Shown piece by piece: positions 34,456-47,090 of a DNA stretch of 64,000 bases (positions are counted from its first letter, which is position 1; each line of letters starts with the position of its first letter). Source of the DNA: Siderastrea radians (lineage: Eukaryota > Cnidaria > Anthozoa > Scleractinia > Rhizangiidae). A model generated the notes under the pieces. That model saw only the letters and a program-made list of their open reading frames with translations, was not told the origin of the DNA and searched no databases. The position numbers and the translations under genes were made by a program. The stretch lies in assembly GCA_964017195.1 (NCBI GenBank), contig OZ024887.1:62556311-62620310 (forward strand). Reading direction: 5' to 3'.

Positions 34456-36026
34456 ACAAGGACATGTCAGAATCTTTGTTGGAAAGAGTCTCAGGTTTTC
34501 ATTAATCCACCAAAATTTCATAAATTTTGGTTTGAATGTGAATCGACTGGTTGAACACTGCTCAACCTGAAGATTTCCAGAATGAACAAGACTTGTGTAA
34601 AATTATAGTCCAAGTTTCCCCAGATTCGCTAAAAACAGCCAGCGCTTCATTATTATTACCAATCATTTTTATTGGTTCATTTGTGACACAGGGGTTTCAG
34701 ACACTTTGTGAGGTACCCAGCTGTGAGCTGACATTTCTTGATCACTCAGTGCTGGTTAGTGAGAGAAAAAAGAACCATTCGTCTGCCGGACAGAACCACG
34801 GGTAAATGAATAAATCAATAAATAGCCAGTTCTTGACTGGCTTGACGGTTGTTCCTTTTACCATTTGATATTCTTTTATTATTACAGTTTAATCTCATGA
34901 GCTGGAGAACCAACAGTGGTCTCGTAATTAATAGAATCTCCTTGACTCAAGAAAGTAATCAACTCCACGAAGTTTCTTAAGTTTACAACTGTGATGGAAA
35001 GCTTAAATTATATGCAAATCATTTCATAGAGTATTTGATTAAAATCTTTGATTGAAATACATGTAATTTTGCATGTGTACAATAGGATTTTTGCAGAGGT
35101 TTCTCTCTGTTACTAGTCAACACATGGAGTCTTCAAAAAATGTCTGTTTGTAAACATAATACAAATTTCCAATTTTACCATAGCAACCCAGTTAATGAAC
35201 TCTTCGTCATTTAATGAAATTTAAGACGAATTCCGCTCAACGTTGGAGCAATAAGTGCAAAAAATATTTACTAAAAACCTACTCATCGCACAGTAACATT
35301 TTAAATGCTATTTGAAACATCTCACTCTAGTTTACTTGCCCAAGTGACCCCGCGATGAAATTCACAAGCATTCTCAAGAAAATTAATCTCAAATCTCGTA
35401 AAAGTATGCTAAAAATGGGGGTCTTTTTATTTGAAATATGGCTAGCTTCAAATCCAATTTTCTCTCGCAGGGTCAGCTTGGGAGCAAAAGTAGCGATAAG
35501 TTCTTCTTATCTGTTCTCAAAGTGTGACAGTGCTGCAAGTATTTTTTTGGTAACTTAATTTTTGCACTTACTGCTCGAACGTTGAGTGGAAATCATCTTA
35601 AGATCCCTGAATACACATGAAATGTGCAAGGGTGGAGACGTTAAAAATATGATGTGAAACAGTACGTTATCTTCAAATAGCGTTATGTATAATTTTTTTT
35701 ATAGTGTATACAACAAAGAAAGAATCTTGTTTGAAACATGTAAGAGGAAAGACGATGCAAAACTATGCAAAGACGAGTACATTTTTCCCAAGGAATTGTA
35801 TAATTTAAAGTTTGTTATTTAAGTAATTCAAGAGATTTCCTAAAAGAGTTTCAGTTATAAAAACTATAAATTATGCAAGCAACGAAAGTGAATAATTATT
35901 TTAATTATTCTTAGATGGCCAACCTGTGGCATATCAGGCTTGTAAATTATTTTAAATGTTGGATGTAGTTCATATAATGTTAACTCTTCTCAGTTCTGTA
36001 AGATGTAATAATGTTACGGTATAATT
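34456..36026. other. Intergenic, nothing recognised
   Basis: AT-rich sequence between the PWWP2-type 3' UTR and the 36-kb hairpin. Frames of 67-84 codons only; no exon or RNA gene recognised. Confidence 0.45.
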
Positions 36027-36125
36027 ATATGAAGATCATAGCAGTGAAGGTGTTTCAACTGAAACACCTTCACTGCGATGATCTTCATATAATTTCATCT
36101 TTATCCGCAGTTCAAATATATGATT
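36027..36125. mobile_element. Near-perfect hairpin MITE
   Basis: ATATGAAGATCATAGCAGTG and CACTGCGATGATCTTCATAT are separated by GAAGGTGTTTCAACTGAAACACCTT-type sequence, so the whole is palindromic with a tip near 36060. A partial copy lies at 14040-14115. Confidence 0.8.
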
Positions 36126-37210
36126 ATTTCAGATGTTAATATTCAATGTTAAGATATGTTGCTGGAAAATTAAATTATCAAGAAGTTATACTTACAGCAT
36201 TCCTGCAGTTCATTTTTGAGGAAATGTGTACAGTACAGATTCAATTGCAATATAGCAATGGTAAGACTATGCTGATATGCATTGGTTGGTGTACCTCTGG
36301 TGCTTGAACTAACATGTCAGTTAGTCAACACCAACCAATGACACAGCAATACATTGGTTGGTGTTTCTGTAGTACTTTGACTATCAGGCCATTAATGCAA
36401 GGACACACCAGGAGATGTATTAGTTGTTGAAGCCTGCATGACAGCCACTTCAGGTAACTTGGTGCAGGCACTTGGGGACGTGCAAGATGTTTGCACAGGA
36501 GTAAAGGGAGGAAGCACCTGTCTGGAACTCTAAAAAATTTTGTTTCCATTCTCTGACAGCAGAAAAAATCTGATTTCCCGAGAATGCCTCTAGGGAATCA
36601 TTCTTTGCTTTGAGCAATTTGCTAGGAAACAGTTTCTTTTGTGACTAGCACTGCCAGACTGCCAGGTGTCAGAGGTGCTTTCTTTTTTAAATGTGTGGTT
36701 TCAGTCATTTAGTTTGATAGCTGATCCAGTGCTACAAATCACATTATTTGATTGAGAGCAGAAAGGTAACTTTACAAAGGCTTCCAGACAGGTGTTTCCA
36801 CCACTGTCCCCCTGTTCATACTCTATGTGTCCTTCATTTTGTAGACTTACTCCATGTTGACCCCTTTGATTGATATCTGTGTTTTGCAAGTAAAACGAAT
36901 GAAGCGAGCTTCAATGAGGTCGTGAAGCGACTGAGTGAGCAACAAAGTCATGAGAGGTTGGGCTTACTAACGTGAAAAAAAATTAAAGGACTTGGGAAAG
37001 TCTATTCATTTTGCATCTTATGTCAAAAATAGCTAATAAGGTAACACCAACTAATGATACCTGTCCAGTGCATTGACTGGGGTATCTGTGGTACTTTGGC
37101 TAAGCTGTTAATCAAACTGTTATTGATGGGTCAGCTTTACTAGTCAATCCAGTTTTGAATTTCAAAACAAAAATTAATTTCAGTAATGTTATTATGTACT
37201 ACTCATTAAG
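36126..37210. other. Downstream flank of TUBD1 with degenerate repeats
   Basis: Segments containing CATTGGTTGGTGT...GTACTTTG(A/G)CTA recur at about 36280, 36350 and 37060, some inverted (ACACCAACCAATG). No gene recognised; the 74-codon minus frame at 36549-36325 looks spurious. The TUBD1 3' UTR should occupy part of this. Confidence 0.4.
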
Positions 37211-39572
37211 TTACAGGGAAGAGTAGTTTTTGATAATTTGCTCAGTAGCAGCAAAACTGTCCACAAAATGATCTTCTGTCAACCCATATTTCAAATACTG
37301 GTGGACATAGGCTCGAGATGTAAACATGTTCCAGGCTTTTTGTACCACAGAGTTTAAGGGTACCACAGGAGACTGACTGTTGCTAAGCAATGATGCAGAC
37401 TTTTCATAATGGTTAAATGGTCTTGGATGGCACCATACTGTGTTTGCACAACTGGATGGTACCCAATTTGCATGAAGTCTTGAGTCACTGAAAGAAGTCA
37501 GATCAGAGTTATGAACATCTACTCCTCGCAACACTAAAAGGTTAGCGATGGATTTATTAAATCTGTTTCTTAATCGTGGTAGTTCTCCAGGTCTTTGATG
37601 GAAATCAGCACCATCTGGGTTGGATGGAACAGGCAACTTCACCTCCCAGTTGATACCTGTTGGACAATAAAATGAATTTTTGCACTGCAGGGTGCAGTTC
37701 TGGCCAGTAACTACAGCTGTACTGATTCCTGCCCATCCCTAACCACTTCTGCCTCTACATTTTTTCTATTGCAAAATATCACAAAATGTTACCCAATGAT
37801 TTGTATTTCTGCTACTTCCTGCCAACTTTCTCCCAGTTCCTGGCTATCTTCTCTGGGTTCACACACACCTCCCCCACCCCCTAGATATGTACCGGTAGGT
37901 ATACTTACAATTCTCTCCCAACACCCATCTTCCACCGGTGCATCTTCTGGATTTCCACTCACCACCCCTCCTAGATATGTAGGTATAATTCCAATTTCTC
38001 CCGACAACCACCCTCTTCTCTCTTGGTTCTGGCCAACTCCTCTCGGGGTTCCCTCTCAACTCCCCACTAAATAGGGGTGCAAGGCAGCATCATTTGATAT
38101 TTCTATCTCATCCATCAAATGTGAGGAGTCACATACCACTCATACCATATTTTAATACTCGAAAGAGTACCACGGCACTTGTTAAATTTTTCAACTTGTC
38201 GGTGCGGCGCTTATTTGAGGGTGGCGCTTATTTGAAAATGCCTACTTGCTAATAACACAGATGTAATCATTCTTGATCTTTGTTTTGTTCATAACAATAG
38301 CATAGGAAGAATGCAGTAAAAAGTTAGTTTTAAAGGTCTATATTCCTTTCCACATCCAAATAAATAACAACAACAGCAATAACTATCAGCTGTATTAGCA
38401 TTTCCGCATTAGCCATGTCAAAAATAAATAAGTGCCGCGCTGTGGCTGGAAGGATGCGGTGCTTATTCGGGGGTGGCACTTATTAATATTTTTGCTCTTA
38501 AATGCGGTGCTTATTTGGGGGTGGCACTTACTTGAAGGCGGCACTCTTTCGAGTAAATACGGTATATATCAATGTAACTATTTTGATAAGTAATACCTTC
38601 CTCCATGCTGGCATCAGCTATGAGCATTTGCCGCAGGTGCTTTAAGAGTCCTGACCAGGTGTAGGTACTGTAAGCTAAGGACTGTTCTGCCATCTGTGGA
38701 ATGTTCTTTAAGGTCATCAGCTTATATTCAGGATGAGGGCAAACTTGCTCTATCAAATCACCAAGCAGATTTCTCACTGAGATAGCCTGCTTGTAGAAAC
38801 CAGCATCCTGGCCTGGAGAGAATAACTTTACTGGCTGCAGGATACTAGCAAGCTTGTGCGAAATGACCTTGTTTATATCCTTGAAAGAGATGTGCTTCAA
38901 GTTCATTAACCTAGAGCATATACTTTGCAGTTTATCATTTTCAAGGATGATTATGCCGTCTGAGAACTTGTACAGGTGAGACAAAGTTAAAATAGCATTG
39001 TAATTTTGCACTATCACTTCTCCAGTTCCATACGGCCAAACTACTTGATTCAGTATAAACGAATGTGGAAACTCATCTCGAAGGCAGCTTGTGACATATG
39101 CACCGACCCCGGAGCCAGTTCCACCGGCTAAGCTTAACAAAATTAAAAATCCACCAAATCTGTCGCATTTTTCCACTTCTCTATGCACCATTTCAAGTAC
39201 CCTCTCCGCAGATTTTGGCCCGTGTTCCAAAAATCCGTGCGCCCAGTTATTTCCTGAACCGCGTTTCTGGCAGAATTGCTGGCCCGTAGGATAAGTCCAC
39301 TTGCCAGACTTATTAGCCTCTGATAACGTTTGTGATATCGCTTTAGATTCCATATCAATCATGATTGCTCGCGCATATAAAGAATTTCCAGTCCTTCCAC
39401 GAGTAAAGAATCTTTCTACAACCTCTTCTTCGTACTCCTGGTTTACTTTGTGGTCTACATTCTTTGAAATAAACTGGGGATTTAGCTTTGTTGCATCCTC
39501 TATTAACATGTTAAATAGCTCTCCGCCTATCTGATTCCCACATTGGCCTAGCTGCAGGGAAACAACTGACAT
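37211..39572 (-). CDS. TUBD1: Delta-tubulin
   Basis: Two exons, 39572-38597 and 37656-37211, with GAAG/GTATTA donor and CAACAG acceptor in matching phase, give 473 aa (human 453). The ATG begins MSVVSLQLGQCGNQIGGELF. The GTP-binding tubulin signature is AGGTGSGVGAY, followed by WPYGTGEVIVQNYNAILTLS, which is diagnostic of delta rather than epsilon tubulin. The C-terminal part carries KSIANLLVLRGVDV and QKAWNMFTSRAYVHQYLKYG, both delta-specific. The protein acts at centrioles and basal bodies in forming and stabilising triplet microtubules. Reading through the donor gives a false C terminus (YSKECRLQVSATPK) that comes from a MITE in the intron. Confidence 0.95.
37800..38060. repeat. Imperfect tandem repeat, about 100-bp unit, in TUBD1 intron
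   Basis: CTAGATATGTA followed by GGTAT(A)...TTCTCCC and CTTCTCTGG/CTTCTCTCTTGG-type blocks recur two to three times on a C-rich strand. No coding role. Confidence 0.5.
38145..38562. mobile_element. TA-flanked MITE in TUBD1 intron
   Basis: Ends CCATATTTTAATACTCGAAA and, reversed, CCGTATTTACTCGAAAGAGT lie between TA dinucleotides. The interior repeats GTGGC(G/A)CTTA(T/C)TTGA. It ends only 34 bp from the TUBD1 splice donor. Confidence 0.8.
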
Positions 39573-39904
39573 AGTGCTCAACTTCTTTTTGCTAAACTTG
39601 GAATCAGTTGTCCGCCATCTTGGATTTACGATTGGTAAAGCCCGAGGGGAGCCTGGAGCCCCAGTTCCAGGCTCCATCGGTCGACTCCAATTCAAAAGAA
39701 AAAGACTCGAGACTTCGGCGAATTCGGCAAATACGGTAATTCCACCTCATCCAGGATTGGGTGATGACGACAGCGACGACGACGACGACGATAGTGAAGG
39801 TGGCACTGTCGACAATGTCAGCTACATCTACATCTACATTTTACTATGTCGTTGAAATTCGTATGGATATCGCACCAACTGAACAAAATGTTAAAAAATT
39901 TGTA
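39573..39904. other. TUBD1 upstream region with (GAC)n
   Basis: Presumed TUBD1 promoter, containing a small inverted repeat at 39648-39678 (GAGCCTGGAG...CCAGGCTC) and a (GAC)n run at about 39766-39791. A 93-codon plus frame here (39574-39855) is antisense to the gene start and judged spurious. Confidence 0.5.
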
Positions 39905-40065
39905 AAGTAAGTGACGACAGGAGCCATAATCGGGGACGGAGACCGTAACTGAATACCATTTTCAGTGATGGGGCTGGCCCAGGGGGGGGAAGCAAACTTC
40001 GCCAATTTTCGTGACCTGATGATCCACCGAAAATTGACGTCACATCCGGTTTCAAAAATCGGCGA
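39905..40065. mobile_element. Fragment of a recurring element (also at 44.7 and 47.4 kb)
   Basis: AGCCATAATCGGGGACGGAG occurs here and in reverse at about 47450-47477. GATGATCCACCGAAAATTGA followed by CGTCACATCCGG occurs here and in reverse at about 44745-44782. The ATGGGGCTGGCCCAGG segment is shared too. Confidence 0.6.
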
Positions 40066-40304
40066 GCAGCTCGCTCAGTGAGTTGCAAGATGGACGCTCG
40101 GGAGTTTATCGTTTCTTCTTTCTTGTGACCACCACTGACACGCAATTGCTTATCTTGAATACCAGAGATGTTACAAAGTTACTGGATTATCTATTTTAGC
40201 CGATATATTGGCAAAACAGAAATGTTTAGTACAGTTTTGATGGCATTTTCCAGGCAGCTTCGTGCAATGTCATGGCGAGTGTGTCGCAATTTTCAATACA
40301 TGTG

Positions 40305-40700
40305 CGGATCAAACTTTTGCTTCTCGTGACTCCTGATTCAGTGTAATTGTCAATTTAAATAGCCTATGATGCGTGAAATAGAATGAAGAAAACGCCAGCA
40401 GTAACAGTTTGGATTGTTAACATCGGGAAGGTAATTAACACTCGACGTAAAGTGCTGGAAGTCCTACTCTATCGAAACTACTCTGCACAGTGATACCTGA
40501 TGTTGTCTCTAACGGAGCCGCTCAAACTTTTGCCTCTCGTGACCCTTGATTGAAAGGAATCGTCAATTAAAATAGTCTATCCCGAGTATAATACAATGAA
40601 GAAAACGTCGGTAGTCACAGTATGTTGTGTTAACACTGGGAAGGTAATTAACACTCGCAGAAAAGTGCTGGAAGCGGTATCGAAACCAACCGCGGACATG
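40305..40700. repeat. Tandem duplication, about 215-bp unit, two copies
   Basis: CAAACTTTTGC(T/C)TCTCGTGAC, ATGAAGAAAACG(C/T)C and GGGAAGGTAATTAACACTCG recur at a spacing of about 215 bp. Copies are diverged and no longer open. Confidence 0.75.
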
Positions 40701-40919
40701 TTTAGAAGCACTCCTGATGTGGCAGACATCTGTGTACTCAAGCAGACTCGAGGTTAGTAGTCTTGTGTTTTCGAAGTTTCCGTTTTACGATGATGGGTAG
40801 ACACAATTTGTTTTTCTATGGGAATGTATTTTTTGTGTTTCGTTGTTTTAAAAGAAGTCTGAATAAAGAGAACTGCATAATTAATGAATGAATTTTATCT
40901 GATTGAGCGATTCCTAGGT

Positions 40920-41135
40920 TTGGGGGAGGGGGGGGGGGGGAAGGGGAAGTAGGGATGGTGAGACGAACAAACCAGCGTTGTAATAACATAAAGTAGAATC
41001 CTGATTTCTCAAGCTCTCGGTTTCTGAAAACTGGCTTCCCTTTCCCAGTCAAACACTGTAATTTTACCCCGATTTTTCAAACCCCCAGATAATTCAAACC
41101 AATTCCCTTTAAAAATCGGGATTCCACTGTATGTT
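40920..41135. other. Poly-G tract and pogo-like TIR relic
   Basis: A G-run at 40923-40942 is followed by CACTGTAATTTTACCCCGAT and AAAAATCGGGATTCCACTGT (41055-41133). These look like the two ends of a CAGTGGAATCCCGATTTTT element with almost no interior. Confidence 0.5.
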
Positions 41136-41372
41136 TAAGATTGGGATTACCAATACAAATTGTCGACATAATTGCGGGATTATCTAGCTACCTTGCCCTT
41201 TTAATATACATGTATTCCCTTTATATTACTACAAGAAAAGGAAATAGTCCTTTATTGATCAGGCTTGTTTGGAATTTTTAATTAATTCCAGTGTTACATT
41301 GCTTGTGATGCTGATGTTTTTGTAGTTAAATACAAAGGCATCAACATGTTGGTCACTTTTCTACAAATTATA

Positions 41373-41782
41373 CAGCACCATTCAAAAGTAAGTTGACACT
41401 CCATACTTGATCCCCACATGAATCAAGTATTGAGAATCGAGACTCGATAATTGATTTTTGATTCACAATACTTGATTCCTGCACAAATCACCCAACTGGA
41501 ACAGCCTTTGTCCAGTTTCGGGTATTTGCCTCGTGTCTCAATAAAACATCAAAACAAACAAAACCAAAACCAAAAAAGATTATCTTTCCCCACATTTCAA
41601 AACGTTTCAGCTCTATACATAATTAACTCAAACTCGATTTTGGATTTGTGCGAATTGGAATAGTGTTGTGTTACTCTCGATTCTAATTTTCGGTACTTAA
41701 TTCATGCAGGAATTGAGTAATGAGTAGCTAGTCAAGAATTGAGACTCACAACAAACTGTCAGCTTACTTTTGAATGGTACTG
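41373..41782. mobile_element. TA-flanked MITE, ends CAGCACCATTCAAAAGTAAG
   Basis: The right end reversed reads CAGTACCATTCAAAAGTAAG. TA flanks both ends (41371-41372, 41783-41784). The interior has further inverted repeats (AATCGAGACTCGAT; TGAATCAAGTATTG). The 135-codon frame starting at 41739 begins inside its right end and is judged spurious. Confidence 0.85.
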
Positions 41783-41784
41783 TA

Positions 41785-43469
41785 CAATGTCTTTATTGGC
41801 ATTGGTTACTACGTTTGTACATGTACTTTCAACTGCAAGGATAGACAGTGGTATTTGTCATCCACATGTGATCTACATGGACAATTGTAGCTGCTCATTC
41901 AAGTATAAAGCATTCTATGTTCACCCTAGCTGTCATGAATTTCATATTCTTTGGTGTCAACTTTGTCATGTGACATTCTGTCCTGAAGGTCTTGTTACAC
42001 TAGGACATAAATATTGTCTTTCAACTATTGGTAGTCCCAATTTTAAGACCTATCCATTTTTGCTCTTTAAAAAAATGATTATTTTTAATGAATTTTTACA
42101 CCTGAGGCTACACATTGTCTGCACTTTGCCTGCTGTAGTTATTTGATTTTGTTACAACACAGTGACTTCTACCAAGTCTCTTCATGTAGAAAACATACCG
42201 ACCCTTAACTTTAGGTAAATCTATTGCATTCATGTAATTAGTATTAAATCTTTAGCTTATTAATCTTACATATAGGTACATACACGTTCAGATTTGTGAA
42301 TACAAATGTATAACAAAAATAAAATTGAGTAACCAAAAGCCCAAGTATGTAACTATTTTAATGTCAGGTAGATATTTGTCATGTACTATCACAGACATTT
42401 ACTTAACCCTTTCACCCCTAGTAGTGGCCAAAATTCAAGAATATGCTAAATTTCAATTTTTTTTTTTCAAATCCCCCCCCCCAAACAAACAGTACCCTGC
42501 GAAAGTACTGCCAAAGAGATTTCATTTGAATGGTCACACCATAGGATTTCATCCACAGACTCAAAAGTTAGCACTACATCACATGTCTCCATAATTGACT
42601 CCCGGAGTAAAGGGGTCAATAAAATCTATAGCATTCATGTAATTAGTATCAAATCTTTAGCTTATTTGCATACAGTTACATAGTTGCATGTTCAGATTCA
42701 TGAATAAAAACATATAACAAAAACAAAATTGAGTAAGCCCAAGTATGTTACTATGTTAATATCATGTACATTATCATGTACTATCACGTACATTTACATG
42801 TATTTGCTAAAGGATTAATAATGTAGATATAATATCTAGCAGTTCTTGTAATGAATAGAAAATGAGCAATATTTGTTTTTTAACTGTTTCATTTTTGATC
42901 TAGATGGCTGTGAAGACTCCTAAAGTTGCTTTCAACACATAGTTTGGGACTATTCTTGTGAGATTCCTGAGCCTGCAAAGGTTTGTCTCTGAGATGAGTA
43001 CTTTGGTTGCAGACAGGATTTTTCCCTTTGATTAGCATGCTGGACACAAAGGTTTATTGCTTTCCTTTCAATAAAGTGGCTGGGTCTGACATGTAAGGAA
43101 ACATGACCTGCAGCATACAACGGAGGAAGAGATGTTGGTTTCTGAGCCCAGATCTATGTAATTCTTTTGAACTGTGTTTGTTAACATTGTTAGCCATCAT
43201 TATAGTAGTAGTGACATGTAGCACATGAATACCTGTATATCAGTTGCTGTCCATAAAATTTGTTACTCAGCAACAGAAACAGTGTTGTGCTACCATAACA
43301 ACTTGTACGGTATGATGAGATACTGTCAACAGTCATCCATAATAATAACCACGGATGCATGATGATGTTGAAAATTTGTCAGTCTCTTTTCCTGTGTTCT
43401 ACTCAACAGATGTGTAGTCTCAAACATTTGTTAACCAGCAACAGTACTCATCTGGTGTTGTGTCATAGT
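41785..43469. other. Intergenic with MITE family A copy 4 (42401-42618)
   Basis: The family A copy has CTTAACCCTTTCACCCCTAG and CCGGAGTAAAGGGGTCAA ends and the GGATTTCATCCACAGACTCA interior. A sequence containing TTCATGTAATTAGTAT(T/C)AAATCTTTAGC is duplicated on either side of it (about 42230 and 42635). Nothing else recognised. Confidence 0.6.
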
Positions 43470-43672
43470 TATTGTGTAGTTCCAGAAAAAAAATCCATAC
43501 CCACCACATGGAAGGTCATTGGAAATTCCTAGGGGAAAGAGGCTCTCAAAAGGCAAAATTTTAGAAGCAAAGTATGAAGCTAAGCTGAAATCTCTTGGGG
43601 GGGGGGGGGGGGGCAAAACAGAAAAACCTTCTGTGGAGGGAGTAAAGATATTTTCTGGAACTACACATCATT
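43470..43672. mobile_element. MITE family C, intact copy
   Basis: TGTAGTTCCAGAAAAA and TTTTCTGGAACTACA ends are inverted; the interior contains GAAGGTCATTGGAAATTCCT and a run of about 18 G. Confidence 0.75.
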
Positions 43673-44690
43673 CATGTAACCAGTATCCAAAGTGTAGGGA
43701 AAGATATTGCTCATCATCCATTATGTGTAGGTGACCATAAATGACATTACCATACAGAAACCAGTTTGTAATTCCCAGTACAGTTATGCATACAGTAGGT
43801 TGGGGCTACACTTAATTGTTAGTCTTGATTATCTGTCAGGCAAATCTGTTGGTAAAAAATATTCACGACCCTTATGATCAGGATGGGTTGCTTGAACTTG
43901 ACCTTGTTGTATAAGGTTACTGGTTGATTCCTTGATTTGTAAGTCTTCTGTCCACAACCACAGTATCAGTGGATGATTACAAATAAGGACTGTGCGATGA
44001 ATAAGCTGACATATTGACTTCAGTCAGCATCTGGCTTTAATTAAAGACGGCTTTTATGTAGCAGTTTAATTATGAAATTACTAAGCTGTTACTAGTAGTG
44101 TGCACAATTAAGTAATCAAAATGTATAAAAATACTTAATAGGACAATAATAATAAAGCGTTATTGTTGTCTTACGATGTGGTCACTTGTGATGTAGATTA
44201 ATTATATATTGAGAATTTAATAATATAGAAAAAAAGAAAAGAAAACAGATAAAGGGAAGTCTTGGCGGTCAACAGCGACAAAGCACCACAAGGAGTATTG
44301 TTTCAGATTCTGTGTTGTGAACAGTCTCTCTAAAAAACAAAGAGTGTTAATGGGGTTCCCACTTGTTAGAAACGCCGTCTTTGCGATGTTTTGTTAAAAG
44401 GAGTCTTATTCTACAACATAGGCTATTTAAATAAAGAATTACTCACCTTGAATGCATCATTTTAACTGATTTTCCGAATCCTGTGAAATTCGAGGGAGAC
44501 AAAACCGCCATTTTCCTTACAAAAGAACGCTCGAAAACAACGCAGTTTATAAACCTTTATTTAGAATAATCTCTTCACTAATCAAATGGAAGGAAAGAGT
44601 ACATATTTCATTTCATTGTCACGAAAATGTAACAGGAAAATTTATCGCCGATGAAAAAATATGGCCATTTTACTCACCAACTGAACGAAA
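43673..44690. other. Intergenic, nothing recognised
   Basis: No exon, RNA gene or element ends recognised. Confidence 0.4.
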
Positions 44691-44914
44691 CTGTCGCCGT
44701 CAATTTTGATTTTCCCGCGCGCGGAAGAAAAAGGCTGTTTTTGGACCGGATGTGACGTCAATTTTCGGTGGATCATCCGACCACAAAAAAAGTCCCAGGC
44801 GTAGTCAAGTGTTCTCCCCCGCCCCTGGGCTGGCCCCATCGAAAAAGACAAATGTGCTATTTTTAGAAAAAATTGCGCCATCGCGCGCGTGAAACACGCG
44901 TGTATGTTGCGAGG

Positions 44915-45286
44915 ATGCCGCGCAAAGAAAAAACAAACAAAATGGCGTCGGAAATTACCTTCGTTGGAGATGAAGAAATCCAGTTTTTGTCATCAGTGAC
45001 AATTCCAAATCTAAGGCAAGCCCTTGAGGAGAACTTTTTGGATAGTGACTCTGGATACGAGGATTGTACAAGTGAATCCGATGATGGAAGTGAGAATATA
45101 TTAGAAAAATCCTGTAGCGAAGATGCGTCGGACATGTCGGACGAGGATTTCTCCGTTAGACGGAACAAACGTTTTGCGGGCCAAAAAGGCGTCGAACGAC
45201 GAAAAAATCAGTTGAAGGCGAATCAGGCAGGAAAAGGAAAAATACATCCCGAAAATGTTTTTCCTCTGAGGACGTACAGAGATTGA
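44915..45286 (+). pseudogene. Acidic ORF inside the 49-bp-IR segment, probably broken
   Basis: The frame starts MPRKEKTNKMASEITFVGDE and contains Asp/Ser/Glu-rich stretches (DSDSGYEDCTSESDDGSE) and a basic tail. 123 aa; family not recognised. After about 45230 an alternative frame gives a sensible Lys/Arg-rich continuation (SEDVQRLKGSRKDYKMIFQA), so a frameshift may have broken a longer protein, possibly the first exon of the element's own gene. Low confidence. Confidence 0.3.
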
Positions 45287-46904
45287 AGGGCAGCCGCAAA
45301 GACTATAAAATGATTTTCCAAGCACGTTGTGAAGAAAAGTAACGCACTGATAAATCGTTGTCACTAATTCCCCAGCAAGAAAAATAGTAACATAGATTCA
45401 AATACCGAATCATTAAAGAAAACGTTTGCCGAGATTTCGCAGCGTATGTTTTCTGAAATAATGCCCGCCTTTACCGAAATGACCGAAATATTTATAATGA
45501 AGACAAAGAATAGTGAAAAGCGCGCTTTGTTTTCAATCAAATACTCTCGCCGTGCGTTATCAATCGTCGACAAAATAGAGAACTGAAAAAACACCAAGAA
45601 AAAACTACTTCCTTCGATGAGAAAGAGAAAGATGAAGTGAAACTTCATGCTGCCCTAGTACTCAATATGACTTACTGGGTAATTTACGAACCTAGAAGGG
45701 ATACATAGCGCAGTGGACATGGCAAGGGTTTCAACGACAGAGTGAGCTTGATTTTTTTCTCCGCCAGCAACCCGGCGAGAAAAATCCCTTTGTATCGAAG
45801 CAAAATTAAGGAGAAATTACAACTGAACGTCACTGAGACACAAATGCTTGATTTCTTAGGACGAACAGAAACTGTAGATATAGAAATATAAGCATTTAGC
45901 GCTGTGTTTACAATTTCTTTCATCGTCAACTCAATCACTTGTTCTTAAAATTTCACAAACAGTAGGTTTTATACGGAAGGCTTTGAGTCGGAAATATCAA
46001 CACAAGACAAAATAAGCACAGTAAAATAGGAAAGAGGCATTTAATAAAAATTGTCACACTTTTTATGGCGAGTCAGTACAAAAATCATGCAGCAGTCTGA
46101 ACAAAAAGCATTAGACAAATTCAGTACCAGAAAAGGCGACATTTTTTGGCTATACGACGCAAAGTTGACACTGGTTTACCTGTACTCGTTGTGGCTCTAT
46201 CTGTGTTCCCTTGAGCAGCTCCAGACATTTAGACATAAGTCGGATGCCATGTAAAATACGTTGAATCGCTTTCACATTTGTTTGAGTGTTGTTTTTACCA
46301 TTCCTTCCGCGGGCTCTAAACTGAGAACAATTCCGTTTTGTGGTTTGCGTTTAAAAAGTAAGATGGTGAATTCTAATGTTCCTCACCTCCGTAGTCTTGT
46401 TTCTGTGAGCTGCATAGAAATTATCGTTCAAGCTTAATTATTAATTCTGCCTTCAGTTCGATCAAACCAACGAAAGATGGCTCCGTTGTCAGCGTTGTGC
46501 GAACGGAGCGATTACAAACTCTTTCATTTGAACTCCAGCAGCCATAACGGTGAGATCGTACAGCTTCAATCCGCTTTGAACGACGATTCCAACAATTTTC
46601 AGGAAAACTCAAACACGTGCCACATTTCAGAGCCCATAATTGGAAGATTTTTCCCAAACCTTGTGCTTGTACGTTCACTTCGGAGCAGTTTCATTGATTC
46701 ATTCAGCTCCGCAAAGAAACGCTGCAACACTTCGCAAGGTTTTGGCGCCTTTTTCGGTCAGTCATGTGATCGCGATCGATTCCTGTTCCCTTTTATCTCG
46801 GAGTTTCTCTCTTTTTTTTCTCTTTCTTGATTTCATAGCAATTAGCGATTGCGTTTTTAATAATAAAAACCATTATGTACTCGGGCATACTGGACATCAA
46901 TTAA

Positions 46905-47090
46905 CAAATAAAAAAGCCAAAACCGTGCTTTGTTCTGTGATAAAGCACGCAAGGAAGTGACGAGAGCACGAAAGAAGTGTAGGGTGAACACGAGCCGCAG
47001 GCGAGTGCTTCTCCCTACTTCTCGAGTGCTCTCGTCACTTCCTCGAGTGCTTTATCACAGAACAAAGCACGGTTTTGGCTTTTTTATTTG
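46905..47090. mobile_element. Foldback palindrome
   Basis: CAAATAAAAAAGCCAAAACC at the left and GGTTTTGGCTTTTTTATTTG at the right. Arms continue inward through TTCTGTGATAAAGCACG and AGTGACGAGAGCAC around a short centre near 47005. Confidence 0.85.

Noticed and set aside
38511..39695. TUBD1 read as one 394-codon exon with an N-terminal extension
   Set aside because: The extension precedes the conserved tubulin start, and the C-terminal part is MITE sequence past a splice donor; the real second exon is at 37656-37211.
41739..42146. 135-codon ORF
   Set aside because: Begins inside the right terminal repeat of a MITE; no family resemblance and atypical composition (Cys, His and Phe rich).
46421..46960. 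ORFs of 85-117 codons
   Set aside because: Overlap on both strands, low-complexity endings and no recognisable domain.
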